A stretch of 9,855 nt of DNA from Desulfurococcales archaeon ex4484_204 (GCA_002255065.1 NJEF01000027.1:1-9855), one strand, 5' to 3'. Counted from the first letter of the stretch, positions 1 through 6,577 are shown. The notes: a model not told the origin generated them from the sequence alone. Program-made: numbers and translations.

Positions 1-486
1 GATGAACTTATCAGGGTAGTTGAACGCGTGGTGCCCGCCCATTATGAAGTTCGTTAGATGCCTTCCGAACGTGTAGCCAACGCTATCAATATCCTCCAAC
101 CTAATGCACGGTTGGGCAATCACTAAGGGGTTTGCTGGAGGTGGTACTAGCCCGGAGGTTACGTGGGGCTGGAAAACAACTATAGATGCTATAGTTAAGT
201 AGAGGTCGTCTCTCCACCTAGCTACAACGGGCTTTGGCTTTATAACTTCGTGACCCCTCCTGCTAAAAAAGTTGAGGAACCTATCCCTAACCTCCTTAAC
301 CGTTAAAGGACCTACACCAAGCTTAAGGTTAAAGAATGTGTAGTCAGAGCACGGTGCATCACTGCAATTATCCCTATCTATGAGTGTCCAGAAGTGAGCT
401 CCGCAAACCCTGCACTTCCTCCTTAAATACCCCCTCTTCCTGAATAGCTCAACCTTGAATATGGTTTGATTAACTGCGGTGCCCAC
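1..486 (-). CDS. alaS: Alanyl-tRNA synthetase, archaeal type (N-terminal part, cut by window edge)
   Basis: Class II enzyme that charges tRNA-Ala in the cytoplasm. The first 162 residues are present; the rest lies beyond the left edge. A Cys cluster (C25-x2-C28, C41, C46) matches the N-terminal zinc-binding extension of archaeal AlaRS. It is followed by the aminoacylation-domain signatures ARWRDDLYLTIAS (about 89-101), VTSGLVPPPANPLV (about 109-122), QPCIRLEDID (about 125-134) and GHHAFNYPDK (about 151-160). The start is GTG at 486-484: the frame is closed by TAG 21 nt upstream, and GGTGG lies 6 nt before the GTG. The ATG at 491-489 is in another frame. The gene follows L10 by 64 nt, in the place where L12/P1 is expected, and has its own AT-rich promoter. 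Identity is certain; the start is likely. Confidence 0.96.
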   Translation of the reverse strand, partial: MGTAVNQTIFKVELFRKRGYLRRKCRVCGAHFWTLIDRDNCSDAPCSDYTFFNLKLGVGPLTVKEVRDRFLNFFSRRGHEVIKPKPVVARWRDDLYLTIASIVVFQPHVTSGLVPPPANPLVIAQPCIRLEDIDSVGYTFGRHLTNFIMGGHHAFNYPDKFI

Positions 487-522
487 TCCATACCACCTAG
501 CCTAACTACTAAATAAGATACC

Positions 523-533
523 TTTTATTTATC
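523..533 (-). promoter_or_regulatory. TATA-like box for alaS
   Basis: On the minus strand the L10-alaS gap reads ATAAATAAAAGG, the most AT-rich stretch nearby. It lies about 40 nt before the alaS GTG start. A start of transcription about 25 nt downstream would leave a short leader that still contains the GGTGG ribosome-binding site. This suggests alaS can be transcribed apart from the ribosomal protein genes. Inferred from sequence only. Confidence 0.45.
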
Positions 534-550
534 ATAGAGTATGAAATAGC

Positions 551-1486
551 CTACTCCTTACCCGAATAGTGATGAATTGCTAGAGCTAGGACCTGTGCCC
601 TGCTAATAGCGTGAGACAACACCATGGGTGCTGTCTCCTTAGTTACGAAGCCCGCCTCAACGGACACCGCTATAGCCCTCCTTATAGCCCTCATTAACAC
701 GTTAGCAACGATGTCGGGCACTGGCAGTGCTGCCTCGGTAGCTAACTCCCTCGCTATTAACACAGCTGTAGCTAATTCATCCCTAACCTCGCCTAGATCA
801 ACCCTCAACTTCTCAGCTGGTATTACGAGACCTTCATCCCAGGCAGCCTTAAGCGATAGCTTAACCGTAATCACCTTTAAGCCCAGCTTCCTGAGGAGTG
901 AAGCCAGCTCCTGGGATATGGTATCACCAGCCTTAGCTACCCTAACCTCCTTGTTAATCCAGATAATCCCCTCCCTAACCTGGGTAGGGACCCTTAGCTT
1001 ACCGAACACTGACAGCATAGGTCCTGGCGGGATTCCGGTAGGGCCTTGAGGTAGGTGGATGTCCTCGGTTGCTTCATCACCTGGCTTAGCAAACCTCCTC
1101 TCCTCTACCTTATCAAGGAGGAGGGCTAGCTCGAACGCGTTGAGGTTAGTGAACATAAATGCATTTGTCCCTGTTAGATACTGCTTTAACTCCTCTAGGC
1201 CAGCTAGCCCTACCTCCTCCGCAGCCCTTAGAAACAAGTTGTTCTTGTATACCTTAATGAAACCGTACTCTTCAAGCTTTCTCCTCATCCTCTTATATTG
1301 GCTGGCTGGAACACCCTCTAAACTTATAATCCCTATCACCTTAAACTTCTTGAGCAACCCCTTAATCTCCTCAACAGTTGCCTGCTTCTTAATTAGGGCC
1401 GGCCTAACGACCCTCTTAACAGTAGCTCTGGCTTTCTCAAGCCTTCTAAGTGTTCTTATGAGCCCCGCCTTACTACTCCCCTTCAA
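551..1486 (-). CDS. rpl10: Large-subunit ribosomal protein L10 (uL10/P0), lacking the acidic C-terminal tail
   Basis: Base of the ribosomal stalk. It binds 23S rRNA beside L11, and in archaea it carries L12/P1 dimers on a C-terminal helical spine. The rRNA-binding core is recognisable (SLEGVPASQYKRMRRKLEEYGF, about 55-76; KNNLFLRAAEE, about 81-91), as are the archaeal/eukaryotic insert (LPQGPTGIPPGPMLSVFGKL, about 145-164) and the spine helices (about 228-305). The protein stops after HHYSGKE at 311 residues. Archaeal P0 proteins are usually about 335-340 residues and end in a Glu-rich tail with a GLxxLF-type factor-binding motif, which is absent here. The N terminus has about 30 basic residues before the core. 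The start is TTG at 1486, sharing TTGA with the L1 stop and preceded by GGAGGTG; no other ATG, GTG or TTG lies before the core. No L12 gene follows. Confidence 0.95.
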   Translation of the reverse strand: MKGSSKAGLIRTLRRLEKARATVKRVVRPALIKKQATVEEIKGLLKKFKVIGIISLEGVPASQYKRMRRKLEEYGFIKVYKNNLFLRAAEEVGLAGLEELKQYLTGTNAFMFTNLNAFELALLLDKVEERRFAKPGDEATEDIHLPQGPTGIPPGPMLSVFGKLRVPTQVREGIIWINKEVRVAKAGDTISQELASLLRKLGLKVITVKLSLKAAWDEGLVIPAEKLRVDLGEVRDELATAVLIARELATEAALPVPDIVANVLMRAIRRAIAVSVEAGFVTKETAPMVLSHAISRAQVLALAIHHYSGKE

Positions 1487-2127
1487 AGCATGAACACCTC
1501 CACCGGAGGCCCCATAGACGTCTTAACATAGACCTTAGTTGATGTCTCTAAAGGTCTTTTAATCTTTCCCTTAACATGTTCTAGGACGGCGAGTATGTTC
1601 TCCACTATGTCCTCAGGCTCCATATCCTCGCTACCAACCCTACACCCGACCCATAGCTGCTCCTTATTTCTAAGCCTCGTGGTGTTCATGTAGCGCTTTA
1701 CGACCGACACGATGTCAGCGCTAACGGGTACGGGCACCGGGAACTTACCCCTAGGTCCTAAAGCAGGACCTAGAACCCTACCTATCGAAGCCATTAGGTC
1801 TGACCTCACAAGCACCCAGTCATAGCTCCTAGCAATCTTCCTTAACTCCCTCCTAGACAAAGCCTTTAACTCGCTGTCACTAAATGCGTCAACCCCTGCA
1901 CCCCTAGCTTTAAGGAGAGTGTCACCAGTGGCAATAACAAGTATTTTAGGGGGTTTCCCTAAGCCCTTTGGCAGGAATATAGTATCCCTAAACTTAACCT
2001 CAGGTGCCTTAGAGCTAAACCCCTTAAACGTGATTATCAGCTCTACAGACTGCTTAAACCTCCTACCCTTACCTAGCTCTATGGCTTTCCTCACAGCATT
2101 AGCTATATCCTCCTTAGTTAGAGCCAT
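1483..2127 (-). CDS. rpl1: Large-subunit ribosomal protein L1 (uL1)
   Basis: rRNA-binding protein of the mobile L1 stalk near the ribosomal E site; in some archaea it is also a translational repressor of its own operon. The 214-residue product has the family signatures LGPALGPRGKFPVPVP (about 119-134) and TSMGPPVEV (about 203-211), and its length is normal. I chose ATG at 2127 rather than the in-frame start at 2154. A strong GGTGGTGG lies just before 2127, the domain then begins with MALTKEDI as in relatives, and overlap with L11 is avoided. The last four bases overlap the TTG start of L10, implying translational coupling. I could not identify an L1-binding mRNA mimic by eye. Confidence 0.96.
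   Translation of the reverse strand: MALTKEDIANAVRKAIELGKGRRFKQSVELIITFKGFSSKAPEVKFRDTIFLPKGLGKPPKILVIATGDTLLKARGAGVDAFSDSELKALSRRELRKIARSYDWVLVRSDLMASIGRVLGPALGPRGKFPVPVPVSADIVSVVKRYMNTTRLRNKEQLWVGCRVGSEDMEPEDIVENILAVLEHVKGKIKRPLETSTKVYVKTSMGPPVEVFML
1495..1501 (-). promoter_or_regulatory. Ribosome-binding site deciding the TTG start of L10
   Basis: GGAGGTG on the minus strand, inside the last L1 codons, is spaced 8 nt from the TTG at 1486. It supports TTG as the genuine L10 start. The nearby ATG (of ATGCTTTGA) belongs to the L1 frame and stops at once. Confidence 0.7.
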
Positions 2128-2131
2128 ACCG

Positions 2132-2139
2132 CCACCACC
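2132..2139 (-). promoter_or_regulatory. Ribosome-binding site deciding the L1 start
   Basis: GGTGGTGG on the minus strand overlaps the L11 stop codon and ends 4 nt before the ATG at 2127; its 5' GGTGG part gives a spacing of 7 nt. This favours the ATG at 2127 over the upstream in-frame start at 2154. Confidence 0.65.
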
Positions 2140-2645
2140 TACCTTCTCTTCCATTCGTCCTCATATTTAAGCAACACGTTATCAAAGATGCCGCTGGATA
2201 CATCCTTAATTACCTCCCTAGGTTCCTTACCATTAACTGTTAACCCTATTGTAGCAGCTGACGAGAGTATAGTCTTTACTGCGGCCTTAAGTGACTTAGC
2301 GTTTAAGTCATTCTTCTTAAGGATCGCGACCTTAATAACGTCCTCAAGCTTTAAGTCCCCCACCTTCTTATTAGCTGGGTCCCCGGAAGGAGCTGAGGCC
2401 CCAGCAAGCCTTAGCAGGAGCGATGTAGTTGTTGGGGACCTCACATCTATCCTGTACTCCTTCGTAACCGGGTCAACATATATCTCCACGGTTACCTCAA
2501 GGCCGTCGTAATCCCTGGTTAGCTCGTTTATTTCGTTAACAACTTCGCCAACATCAAGGCCGTACTGACTTATAGTAGGACCTAGAGGGGGTGTAGGAGA
2601 TGCCTTACCGCCTGGAACCCTGACCCTAACGATCTTCCAGGGCAT
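2139..2645 (-). CDS. rpl11: Large-subunit ribosomal protein L11 (uL11)
   Basis: Binds the GTPase-associated region of 23S rRNA next to L10, forming the stalk base that contacts translation factors. The 168-residue product has the N-terminal signature PGGKASPTPPLGPTISQYG (about 11-29), which includes the Pro-rich stretch that works with translation factors. The C-terminal RNA-binding domain is seen at about 72-165 (PTTTSLLLRLAG; GDLKLEDVIKVAILK; LKAAVKTILSSAATIGLTV). Length is typical of archaeal L11. The start is ATG at 2645 with GGAGGT about 7 nt upstream; the spt5 stop codon lies inside that ribosome-binding site. The gap to spt5 is 5 nt and the gap to L1 is 11 nt, so the genes form one message. 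Confidence 0.97.
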   Translation of the reverse strand: MPWKIVRVRVPGGKASPTPPLGPTISQYGLDVGEVVNEINELTRDYDGLEVTVEIYVDPVTKEYRIDVRSPTTTSLLLRLAGASAPSGDPANKKVGDLKLEDVIKVAILKKNDLNAKSLKAAVKTILSSAATIGLTVNGKEPREVIKDVSSGIFDNVLLKYEDEWKRR

Positions 2646-2650
2646 ATTCC

Positions 2651-3148
2651 CTACCTCCTCTTAACGGGCCTTACGTTATCGGCTGGTATCGTCGCCTCCA
2701 TCTTAAAGGAGGCTTCAAGTATGTTGAGGGTAACGAGGTTTTTCTGTATATCTACGGAAATTACTGAAGCCCTTAACCCCTTGAACGGCCCTGAAATTAT
2801 CTCGACAATGTCGCCGGGCTTAAGCTCCTCTATAGGTGGCTTAACCTTTATAAGTCTCTCAACCTCCTCCTTCATTAACGAACCCATAGCCTTACCCTTA
2901 ACATGCTTTATATCCCTAGCAAGCCGGTGAACTACGTGAAGGCCTTCAGCCTCGATTACTATGTAACCCTTAATGTCCGGCGGGACAACTATAGCGTAAA
3001 GCCCCCTACTCCCCTCAGAGCGTGTTGCAGCTTCAAGCATTAAGGCTACGTTAACCTCCTGTCCAGCTGTCGTCCTCAGTACTACGTACTTTATTGGCCA
3101 TCCTTTTAGGCGCTTCACAGCCTTAACTCCTTCAGCCACCTCCACCAC
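2651..3148 (-). CDS. spt5: Transcription elongation factor Spt5 (NusG homologue)
   Basis: With Spt4 it clamps RNA polymerase on DNA and promotes processive elongation. It has an NGN domain (about 20-102; YVVLRTTAGQEVNVALMLE and GLYAIVVPPDIKGYIVIEA are typical) and one KOW domain (about 108-163; LKPGDIVEIISGPFKGLRASV). The archaeal form usually has just these two domains, as here. Start choice is not settled. GTG at 3148 has GGTGG 6 nt upstream and overlaps secE by 17 nt. GTG at 3118 would give the shorter N terminus usual for the family, with GGAG 8 nt upstream and no overlap. It sits between secE and L11, the classic order. Confidence 0.95.
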   Translation of the reverse strand: MVEVAEGVKAVKRLKGWPIKYVVLRTTAGQEVNVALMLEAATRSEGSRGLYAIVVPPDIKGYIVIEAEGLHVVHRLARDIKHVKGKAMGSLMKEEVERLIKVKPPIEELKPGDIVEIISGPFKGLRASVISVDIQKNLVTLNILEASFKMEATIPADNVRPVKRR

Positions 3149-3311
3149 CCTGAACCACCGTCATAAGGAAGAGGATTAGGAACCCTACAGCCCCAACAAA
3201 CACTATACCACCTAAGGTTATTTTTAGGAGCAGTTTATACTCATCTACCTCGGGCCTCTCAGCTATCATAAGTATCTTCCTCCAGGACTCCAAAAGCTCC
3301 CTCAGCCTCAA
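3132..3311 (-). CDS. secE: Preprotein translocase subunit SecE (Sec61 gamma)
   Basis: Small single-span subunit that clamps SecY in the cytoplasmic membrane. The 59-residue product has a charged amphipathic N-terminal helix (RLRELLESWRKILMIAE, 2-18), the RPEVDEY segment (19-25; family R-P-x-x-x-E-Y), and a membrane segment at about 31-54 (ITLGGIVFVGAVGFLILFL). It ends in five glycines. The start is TTG at 3311, with GGTGGTGGGAG directly upstream and no ATG or GTG in the open frame before it. It lies 20 nt after ftsY. Its Gly codons overlap the start region of spt5. Length fits the archaeal family. Confidence 0.9.
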   Translation of the reverse strand: MRLRELLESWRKILMIAERPEVDEYKLLLKITLGGIVFVGAVGFLILFLMTVVQGGGGG

Positions 3312-3331
3312 CTCCCACCACCAGCTACTTC

Positions 3332-4249
3332 CTACTGACTAAGTAACTTATTAAGTATTTCATTAGGCCTGTAGATGAGTAGGTCGCTATACCGCTGCCC
3401 CACACCAACATACATTATCGGCTTACCTATAGCCAGTATTACGCTTAAGGCCGAGCCTCCTCCAGCATCAGCGTCCAGCTTCGTTAAGATGACCACATCG
3501 ACACCTACCGCCCTATCGAACCAGACCGACTGCTGCACTGCGTCATTACCTGTAAGAGCATCTAAGACCAACACCTTAAGGTTCGGCTTAACAACCCTAA
3601 CCACCTTCCTTAGCTCGTCAACTAGGTTGCTATCCGTGTGCATCCTCCCTGCAGTATCTATGAGGACCGCATCAATACCGTGCTTCTCAGCGTAGATAAC
3701 GCCATCCTTAGCTACCGCAGCAGGGTCGGCACCGTACTTACCCATAATGAAGGGCACGCCGAGCCTCTCAGCGTGAAGCCTTAACTGCTCCTGCGCACCA
3801 GCACGGAATGTATCGGCCGCCACCATAACGACCTTAAACCCTCTACCCTTTAGGCTGTAGGCTACCTTAGCTATGGTCGTTGTCTTACCAACACCGTTAA
3901 CGCCGAGGAAGACAACCACATATGGTTTAGGTCCCTCACTAACTAACCTCACTAGGTCCTTACTACATAGACCCCTCTCTAAGAGCTCTAGCAGCCCTTC
4001 CTTAATCCTCGCCACTACCTCCTTAGAAGCCGACGCTCTAAATCTAGAAACCTTGATGCCTACCAGCTCCTTCTTGAGGACCTCCCTAAGCTCCTCAACT
4101 ACGTCATAAGCTACATCACCCTCAATAAGCTTAACCCCGATCTCGCTAAACACCCTCTCAAAATCCTCCTCAGTTAACTCCCTATAACTAACAACCTCAC
4201 TAACCTTCTTAGTAAGCTCTGCTAGTACATTCCTTACCCTCCTAAACAC
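3332..4249 (-). CDS. ftsY: Signal recognition particle receptor FtsY
   Basis: GTPase that receives SRP-ribosome complexes at the membrane and delivers them to SecYE. It has an N-domain helical bundle (about 1-95) and a G domain with P-loop GVNGVGKTTT (116-125), DTFRAGAQEQL (146-156), DTAGR (198-202), TKLD (256-259) and GVGQ (282-285). The DTFRAGAQEQL sequence and the absence of an M domain separate it from SRP54. At 305 residues it is a short form: the N domain begins almost at residue 1, with no long acidic A region. The start is GTG at 4249; a modest AGGTGTG lies about 9 nt upstream. It heads the ftsY-secE-spt5-L11-L1-L10 unit and follows a TATA-like element. Confidence 0.96.
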   Translation of the reverse strand: MFRRVRNVLAELTKKVSEVVSYRELTEEDFERVFSEIGVKLIEGDVAYDVVEELREVLKKELVGIKVSRFRASASKEVVARIKEGLLELLERGLCSKDLVRLVSEGPKPYVVVFLGVNGVGKTTTIAKVAYSLKGRGFKVVMVAADTFRAGAQEQLRLHAERLGVPFIMGKYGADPAAVAKDGVIYAEKHGIDAVLIDTAGRMHTDSNLVDELRKVVRVVKPNLKVLVLDALTGNDAVQQSVWFDRAVGVDVVILTKLDADAGGGSALSVILAIGKPIMYVGVGQRYSDLLIYRPNEILNKLLSQ

Positions 4250-4283
4250 TGTGGAGACACACCTACCTAGTTTGGGGTAGTGC

Positions 4284-4298
4284 TTTATACCTTATAAG
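4284..4298 (-). promoter_or_regulatory. TATA-like promoter of the ftsY-secE-spt5-L11-L1-L10 unit
   Basis: The 88-nt gap between pfdA and ftsY is the largest in the cluster. On the minus strand it contains CTTATAAGG directly followed by TATAAAGC, two overlapping TATA candidates 35-50 nt before the ftsY GTG. A transcription start about 25 nt downstream would leave a leader of roughly 10-25 nt. A CTAGCTAG palindrome lies at 4304-4311, just upstream. Inferred from sequence only. Confidence 0.5.
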
Positions 4299-4337
4299 CT
4301 CGACTAGCTAGGACCCCAGTCACATCACTACTCCTAG

Positions 4338-4811
4338 CTACTGCTTAGCCTCCGTAGAGCTCCTGGTAGCTCCTTGCCGAACCTCCGATACCGCTCTATT
4401 AACCACTGCCTGAAGTTGCTGGTAGTATGCGAGCATGTTGCTTAGCTCCTTCTGTAGCTCCTTAATTGCCTCCCTAATATCGCTCTCCTTAACGTTGAGG
4501 ATCTCGATCGCTTTATCAAAGCTAAGCTTGACGTAGTAATCGAGACCTACATGCGCTAAAACAGTATTGTCCTCAGCAAGCCTTGCCCTAACCATTACAT
4601 GCCTACCCCTATCAGTCGGTATTACGGTCTCCCTAACACCTCTAGCCTTAAGCTCGGCTATTAAAGACCTGCTAGCAGATAGCTCCTCTAACTCAGCCGT
4701 GAATCCGTTGATCTGGGTTTGAAGAGCATCTATGTATCTCTTAAGCTCTGTTAGCTCAGCAAGCACCGCCTCTAACGGAACCGCTACCTTCCCGCCCTCA
4801 GCCCTACTCAA
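4338..4811 (-). CDS. pfdA: Prefoldin subunit alpha (GimC alpha)
   Basis: Subunit of the hexameric prefoldin chaperone, which holds unfolded proteins and passes them to the thermosome. Two long coiled-coil helices (about 12-58 and 104-148) flank a beta-hairpin region (about 62-95; TVIPTDRGRHVMVRARL and VLAHVGLDYYVKLSFDKAIEIL). This is the alpha-class layout, with two hairpins rather than the one of beta subunits. Its 157 residues are normal. It starts at TTG 4811, overlapping the end of the LX gene by 8 nt; the ribosome-binding site is weak (AGGGG about 9 nt upstream), so expression probably depends on coupling. LX-pfdA-ftsY adjacency is common in Thermoproteota. Confidence 0.92.
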   Translation of the reverse strand: MSRAEGGKVAVPLEAVLAELTELKRYIDALQTQINGFTAELEELSASRSLIAELKARGVRETVIPTDRGRHVMVRARLAEDNTVLAHVGLDYYVKLSFDKAIEILNVKESDIREAIKELQKELSNMLAYYQQLQAVVNRAVSEVRQGATRSSTEAKQ

Positions 4812-5076
4812 TATACCAACCCCTAATCGTCTCTAGATCCCTTACATACTTTGACTTAGACTCTTCAGGCCTTATCTCCTTAACCTCGAGGATCCTTATG
4901 TGGTACCTCTTGAGCTTATGTCTGCTGCCAAGGTCTGAAAGCACCTTCTCTATAGCTTGCTCCTTAGTTAAGGCCCTAACATCGACCTCAAAGTGCTGCC
5001 ACTCCCTAACCCTATCAGGGCTGAACATAGCTACCCCTAACACCCTAAACACCTTTACCTCACGACCCATACCCAT
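4804..5076 (-). CDS. rpl18a: Large-subunit ribosomal protein L18Ae (LX, eL20)
   Basis: Small archaeal/eukaryotic large-subunit protein, known as LX in archaea. The body VKVFRVLGVAMF, HFEVDVRALTKEQAIEKVLSDLGSRHKLKRYHIRI and VKEIRPEE matches the compact alpha-beta family pattern. The stop is TAG at 4804. Three in-frame starts are close together: GTG 5079, ATG 5076 and ATG 5070. I give ATG 5076 because it forms a TGATG overlap with the eIF6 stop. ATG 5070 with GGTGAT just upstream is nearly as good, so the first two residues are uncertain. The product is about 90 residues, normal for the family. Confidence 0.9.
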   Translation of the reverse strand: MGMGREVKVFRVLGVAMFSPDRVREWQHFEVDVRALTKEQAIEKVLSDLGSRHKLKRYHIRILEVKEIRPEESKSKYVRDLETIRGWYIE

Positions 5077-5744
5077 CACCCAACACCAAGCGCCCTCGTT
5101 ATACGCATGATCTCGGGGCCTGTAGTTCTCTCCCCTACAAGCACCCCATAATTATTGGCTACTAGCCCGGTCTTAATAAATGCTACACCGAAGTTAACCG
5201 TCCCTATGTCTAAGGAAACACCGAAGTGCTTTGAAAGCCTTTCAAGCTCCTCGTCCTCAGCATCTGGGTGGACAACACCCCCGCGATCAGTTATAACGGC
5301 TGCCGAACCAACGGTTGGTAGCTTAGCTATAACACCTTGGGTAAACCTTTCAACACCTAGGTAGCTACTAAGCGTCCCAACCACGTCCTCCTCTAAGTAC
5401 GGATAGAAAATAGCTGCCTTATTATTAGCTAGCACTAAGTTCCCGAGAGCTGTGTACCTCATGTCAACAACCTTAACGTTAAGGCCTATCTCTAGTAGGT
5501 AATTAAGCTCCTCATCCCTTATTATTCTAGGAGCTAGGATGGCCCTGTCATTGCCTGCGAGGAAAACCCCGAGGAGGGGTGAGGCTGCAACCCTAGCCTC
5601 AACGACTTCAACGCTTAAGGTATCAGCTACCTTGCGCTTAACCTGGGCCTCAACGCCGCTAGGCACTAAAGCAACCTTGTTATTCACAAACATGAAGACC
5701 CCGATGTTGGGGGTTCCAAAGATCCTTAACCTGTCAAGAGGCAT
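5076..5744 (-). CDS. eif6: Translation initiation factor 6 (aIF6)
   Basis: Binds the 50S subunit near L14 and prevents premature joining with the 30S subunit. Its 222 residues form the five-fold pseudo-symmetric pentein fold: related segments recur from the N terminus (RLRIFGTPNIGVFMFVNNKVALVP, then SPLLGVFLAGNDRAILAP, TALGNLVLANNKAAIFYP, TVGSAAVITDRGGVVHP and KTGLVANNYGVLVG). The start is ATG at 5744 with GAGGAT about 6 nt upstream. It lies 25 nt after L31e and overlaps LX by one base, as expected for the archaeal L31e-eIF6-LX block. Confidence 0.96.
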   Translation of the reverse strand: MPLDRLRIFGTPNIGVFMFVNNKVALVPSGVEAQVKRKVADTLSVEVVEARVAASPLLGVFLAGNDRAILAPRIIRDEELNYLLEIGLNVKVVDMRYTALGNLVLANNKAAIFYPYLEEDVVGTLSSYLGVERFTQGVIAKLPTVGSAAVITDRGGVVHPDAEDEELERLSKHFGVSLDIGTVNFGVAFIKTGLVANNYGVLVGERTTGPEIMRITRALGVG

Positions 5745-5769
5745 GAATATCCTCTACAAACAGGGATAC

Positions 5770-6054
5770 CTAGCTACCCTGAGTTGTTGCACTATGTATG
5801 GGTATCGCTATAGATACCTTAATCACCTTACCCTCACTATCTATAGGTGATACCCTAACGGCTACCCTCCTTGGAGGTTTATCGTAGGCTCTCATAAATA
5901 TGTAAGTATTTATTGATTCGTCGATCACGATCCTATCAGCCTTGGTATGCCTCTTCACGAACTCCTTAATAACCTTAATAGCTCTAGGGGCCCTTCTCCT
6001 CCTCCCAGACCAATAAATCCTTGAGAGGTTGATGACGTAGATCTCCTCAGACAC
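5770..6054 (-). CDS. rpl31e: Large-subunit ribosomal protein L31e (eL31)
   Basis: Archaeal/eukaryotic ribosomal protein located near the polypeptide exit tunnel. The 94-residue product shows the family pattern YVINLSRIYWSGRRRRAPRAIKVIKEFVKRH (about 6-36) followed by the DESIN-YIF strand region and the PPRRVAVRV segment (about 60-68). The start is GTG at 6054, with GAGGTG 5 nt upstream overlapping the end of L39e. The gap to L39e is 9 nt. Length is normal. Confidence 0.95.
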   Translation of the reverse strand: MSEEIYVINLSRIYWSGRRRRAPRAIKVIKEFVKRHTKADRIVIDESINTYIFMRAYDKPPRRVAVRVSPIDSEGKVIKVSIAIPIHSATTQGS

Positions 6055-6063
6055 GCTAGCACC

Positions 6064-6222
6064 TCATATGTTACCTAGTTTAGTTCTACTCCAATTCCTT
6101 AATTTAGGCCTATAGGGGACCTTCCTAATAGTCTTAACGATCACCCATACAGGGATCGCGGAGTTCGATTTAAATGCCTTAGCTAGCCTTAACTTCCTAG
6201 CAACATGCTTGTTCCTAGCCAT
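6064..6222 (-). CDS. rpl39e: Large-subunit ribosomal protein L39e (eL39)
   Basis: Very small basic protein that lines the lower exit tunnel of the large subunit. The 52-residue product begins MARNKHVARKLRLAKAFKSN. It then shows the conserved IPVWVIVKT and the C-terminal block RPKLRNWSRTKLG, in which the Arg-x-Trp-Arg/Ser-Arg-Thr-Lys core is diagnostic. The start is ATG at 6222 with GAGGTG 5 nt upstream; the stop is TGA at 6066-6064. It lies 4 nt after the PDCD5 gene and 9 nt before L31e, the standard archaeal L39e-L31e pair. Confidence 0.95.
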   Translation of the reverse strand: MARNKHVARKLRLAKAFKSNSAIPVWVIVKTIRKVPYRPKLRNWSRTKLGNI

Positions 6223-6226
6223 GACA

Positions 6227-6577
6227 TCACCTCTTCTCTCTAATAACTATCCTGTAATCCCTCCTACTCCTTGAGTCAAGCTCCAAGAGGATCCTCTTTA
6301 GGGTATCGTCGTCCACGACACCCCTTAAACGCCCTGCTAGCGCTAGGTTTATAATGTAGTCCTCAACAGCCCTAGCTAGCTCAGGTCTTACGAGCCTTAC
6401 GTTAGCTAACCTACCCCTAGCCTCTGGGGTCATTATCCTCCTAAGTATTGCCTGCCTCTGAGCCTCCCTAGCCATCTCTTCCTCCTTTCTTCTCCTCTCC
6501 TCCTCGAGCCTCCTCATAAACTCCTCTAACCGCTTCTTCTTAATCTCCTCAAGCTCTGAATCGTAGTACTCACTCAA
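6227..6577 (-). CDS. PDCD5-family DNA-binding protein
   Basis: Archaeal relative of human PDCD5/TFAR19, a small helical protein that binds DNA in vitro; its cellular role in archaea is unclear. The 116 residues comprise a long, highly charged N-terminal helix (about 5-40, rich in Glu, Arg and Lys) and the conserved core RQAILRRIMTPEARGRLANVRLVRPELARAVEDYIINLALAGRL (about 41-84). A basic C terminus containing DYRIVIREK follows. It starts at TTG 6577, overlapping the S19e stop as TTGA, with GGTGA about 7 nt upstream. S19e-PDCD5-L39e is the usual archaeal order. Confidence 0.92.
   Translation of the reverse strand: MSEYYDSELEEIKKKRLEEFMRRLEEERRRKEEEMAREAQRQAILRRIMTPEARGRLANVRLVRPELARAVEDYIINLALAGRLRGVVDDDTLKRILLELDSRSRRDYRIVIREKR

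Noticed and set aside
489..491. ATG just before alaS as its start
   Set aside because: It is in a different frame from the alaS coding sequence and reaches a stop after 22 codons; the GTG at 486 is in frame with a suitable GGTGG.
487..600. Frameshift explaining the short L10 tail
   Set aside because: I read the bases after the L10 stop in all three frames; none encodes an acidic segment, and the sequence quickly becomes AT-rich promoter-like DNA.
624..1493. Long plus-strand open frames opposite L10
   Set aside because: They are antisense to an unmistakable ribosomal protein gene and show low-complexity Ser/Leu/Thr-rich translations typical of the complementary strand.
2128..2154. Longer L1 N terminus (start at 2154)
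   Set aside because: It overlaps L11, and a stronger ribosome-binding site sits directly before the ATG at 2127, where the conserved domain begins.
5539..5850. Plus-strand open frame across the eIF6/L31e junction
   Set aside because: Antisense to two conserved genes, with no coding signature of its own.
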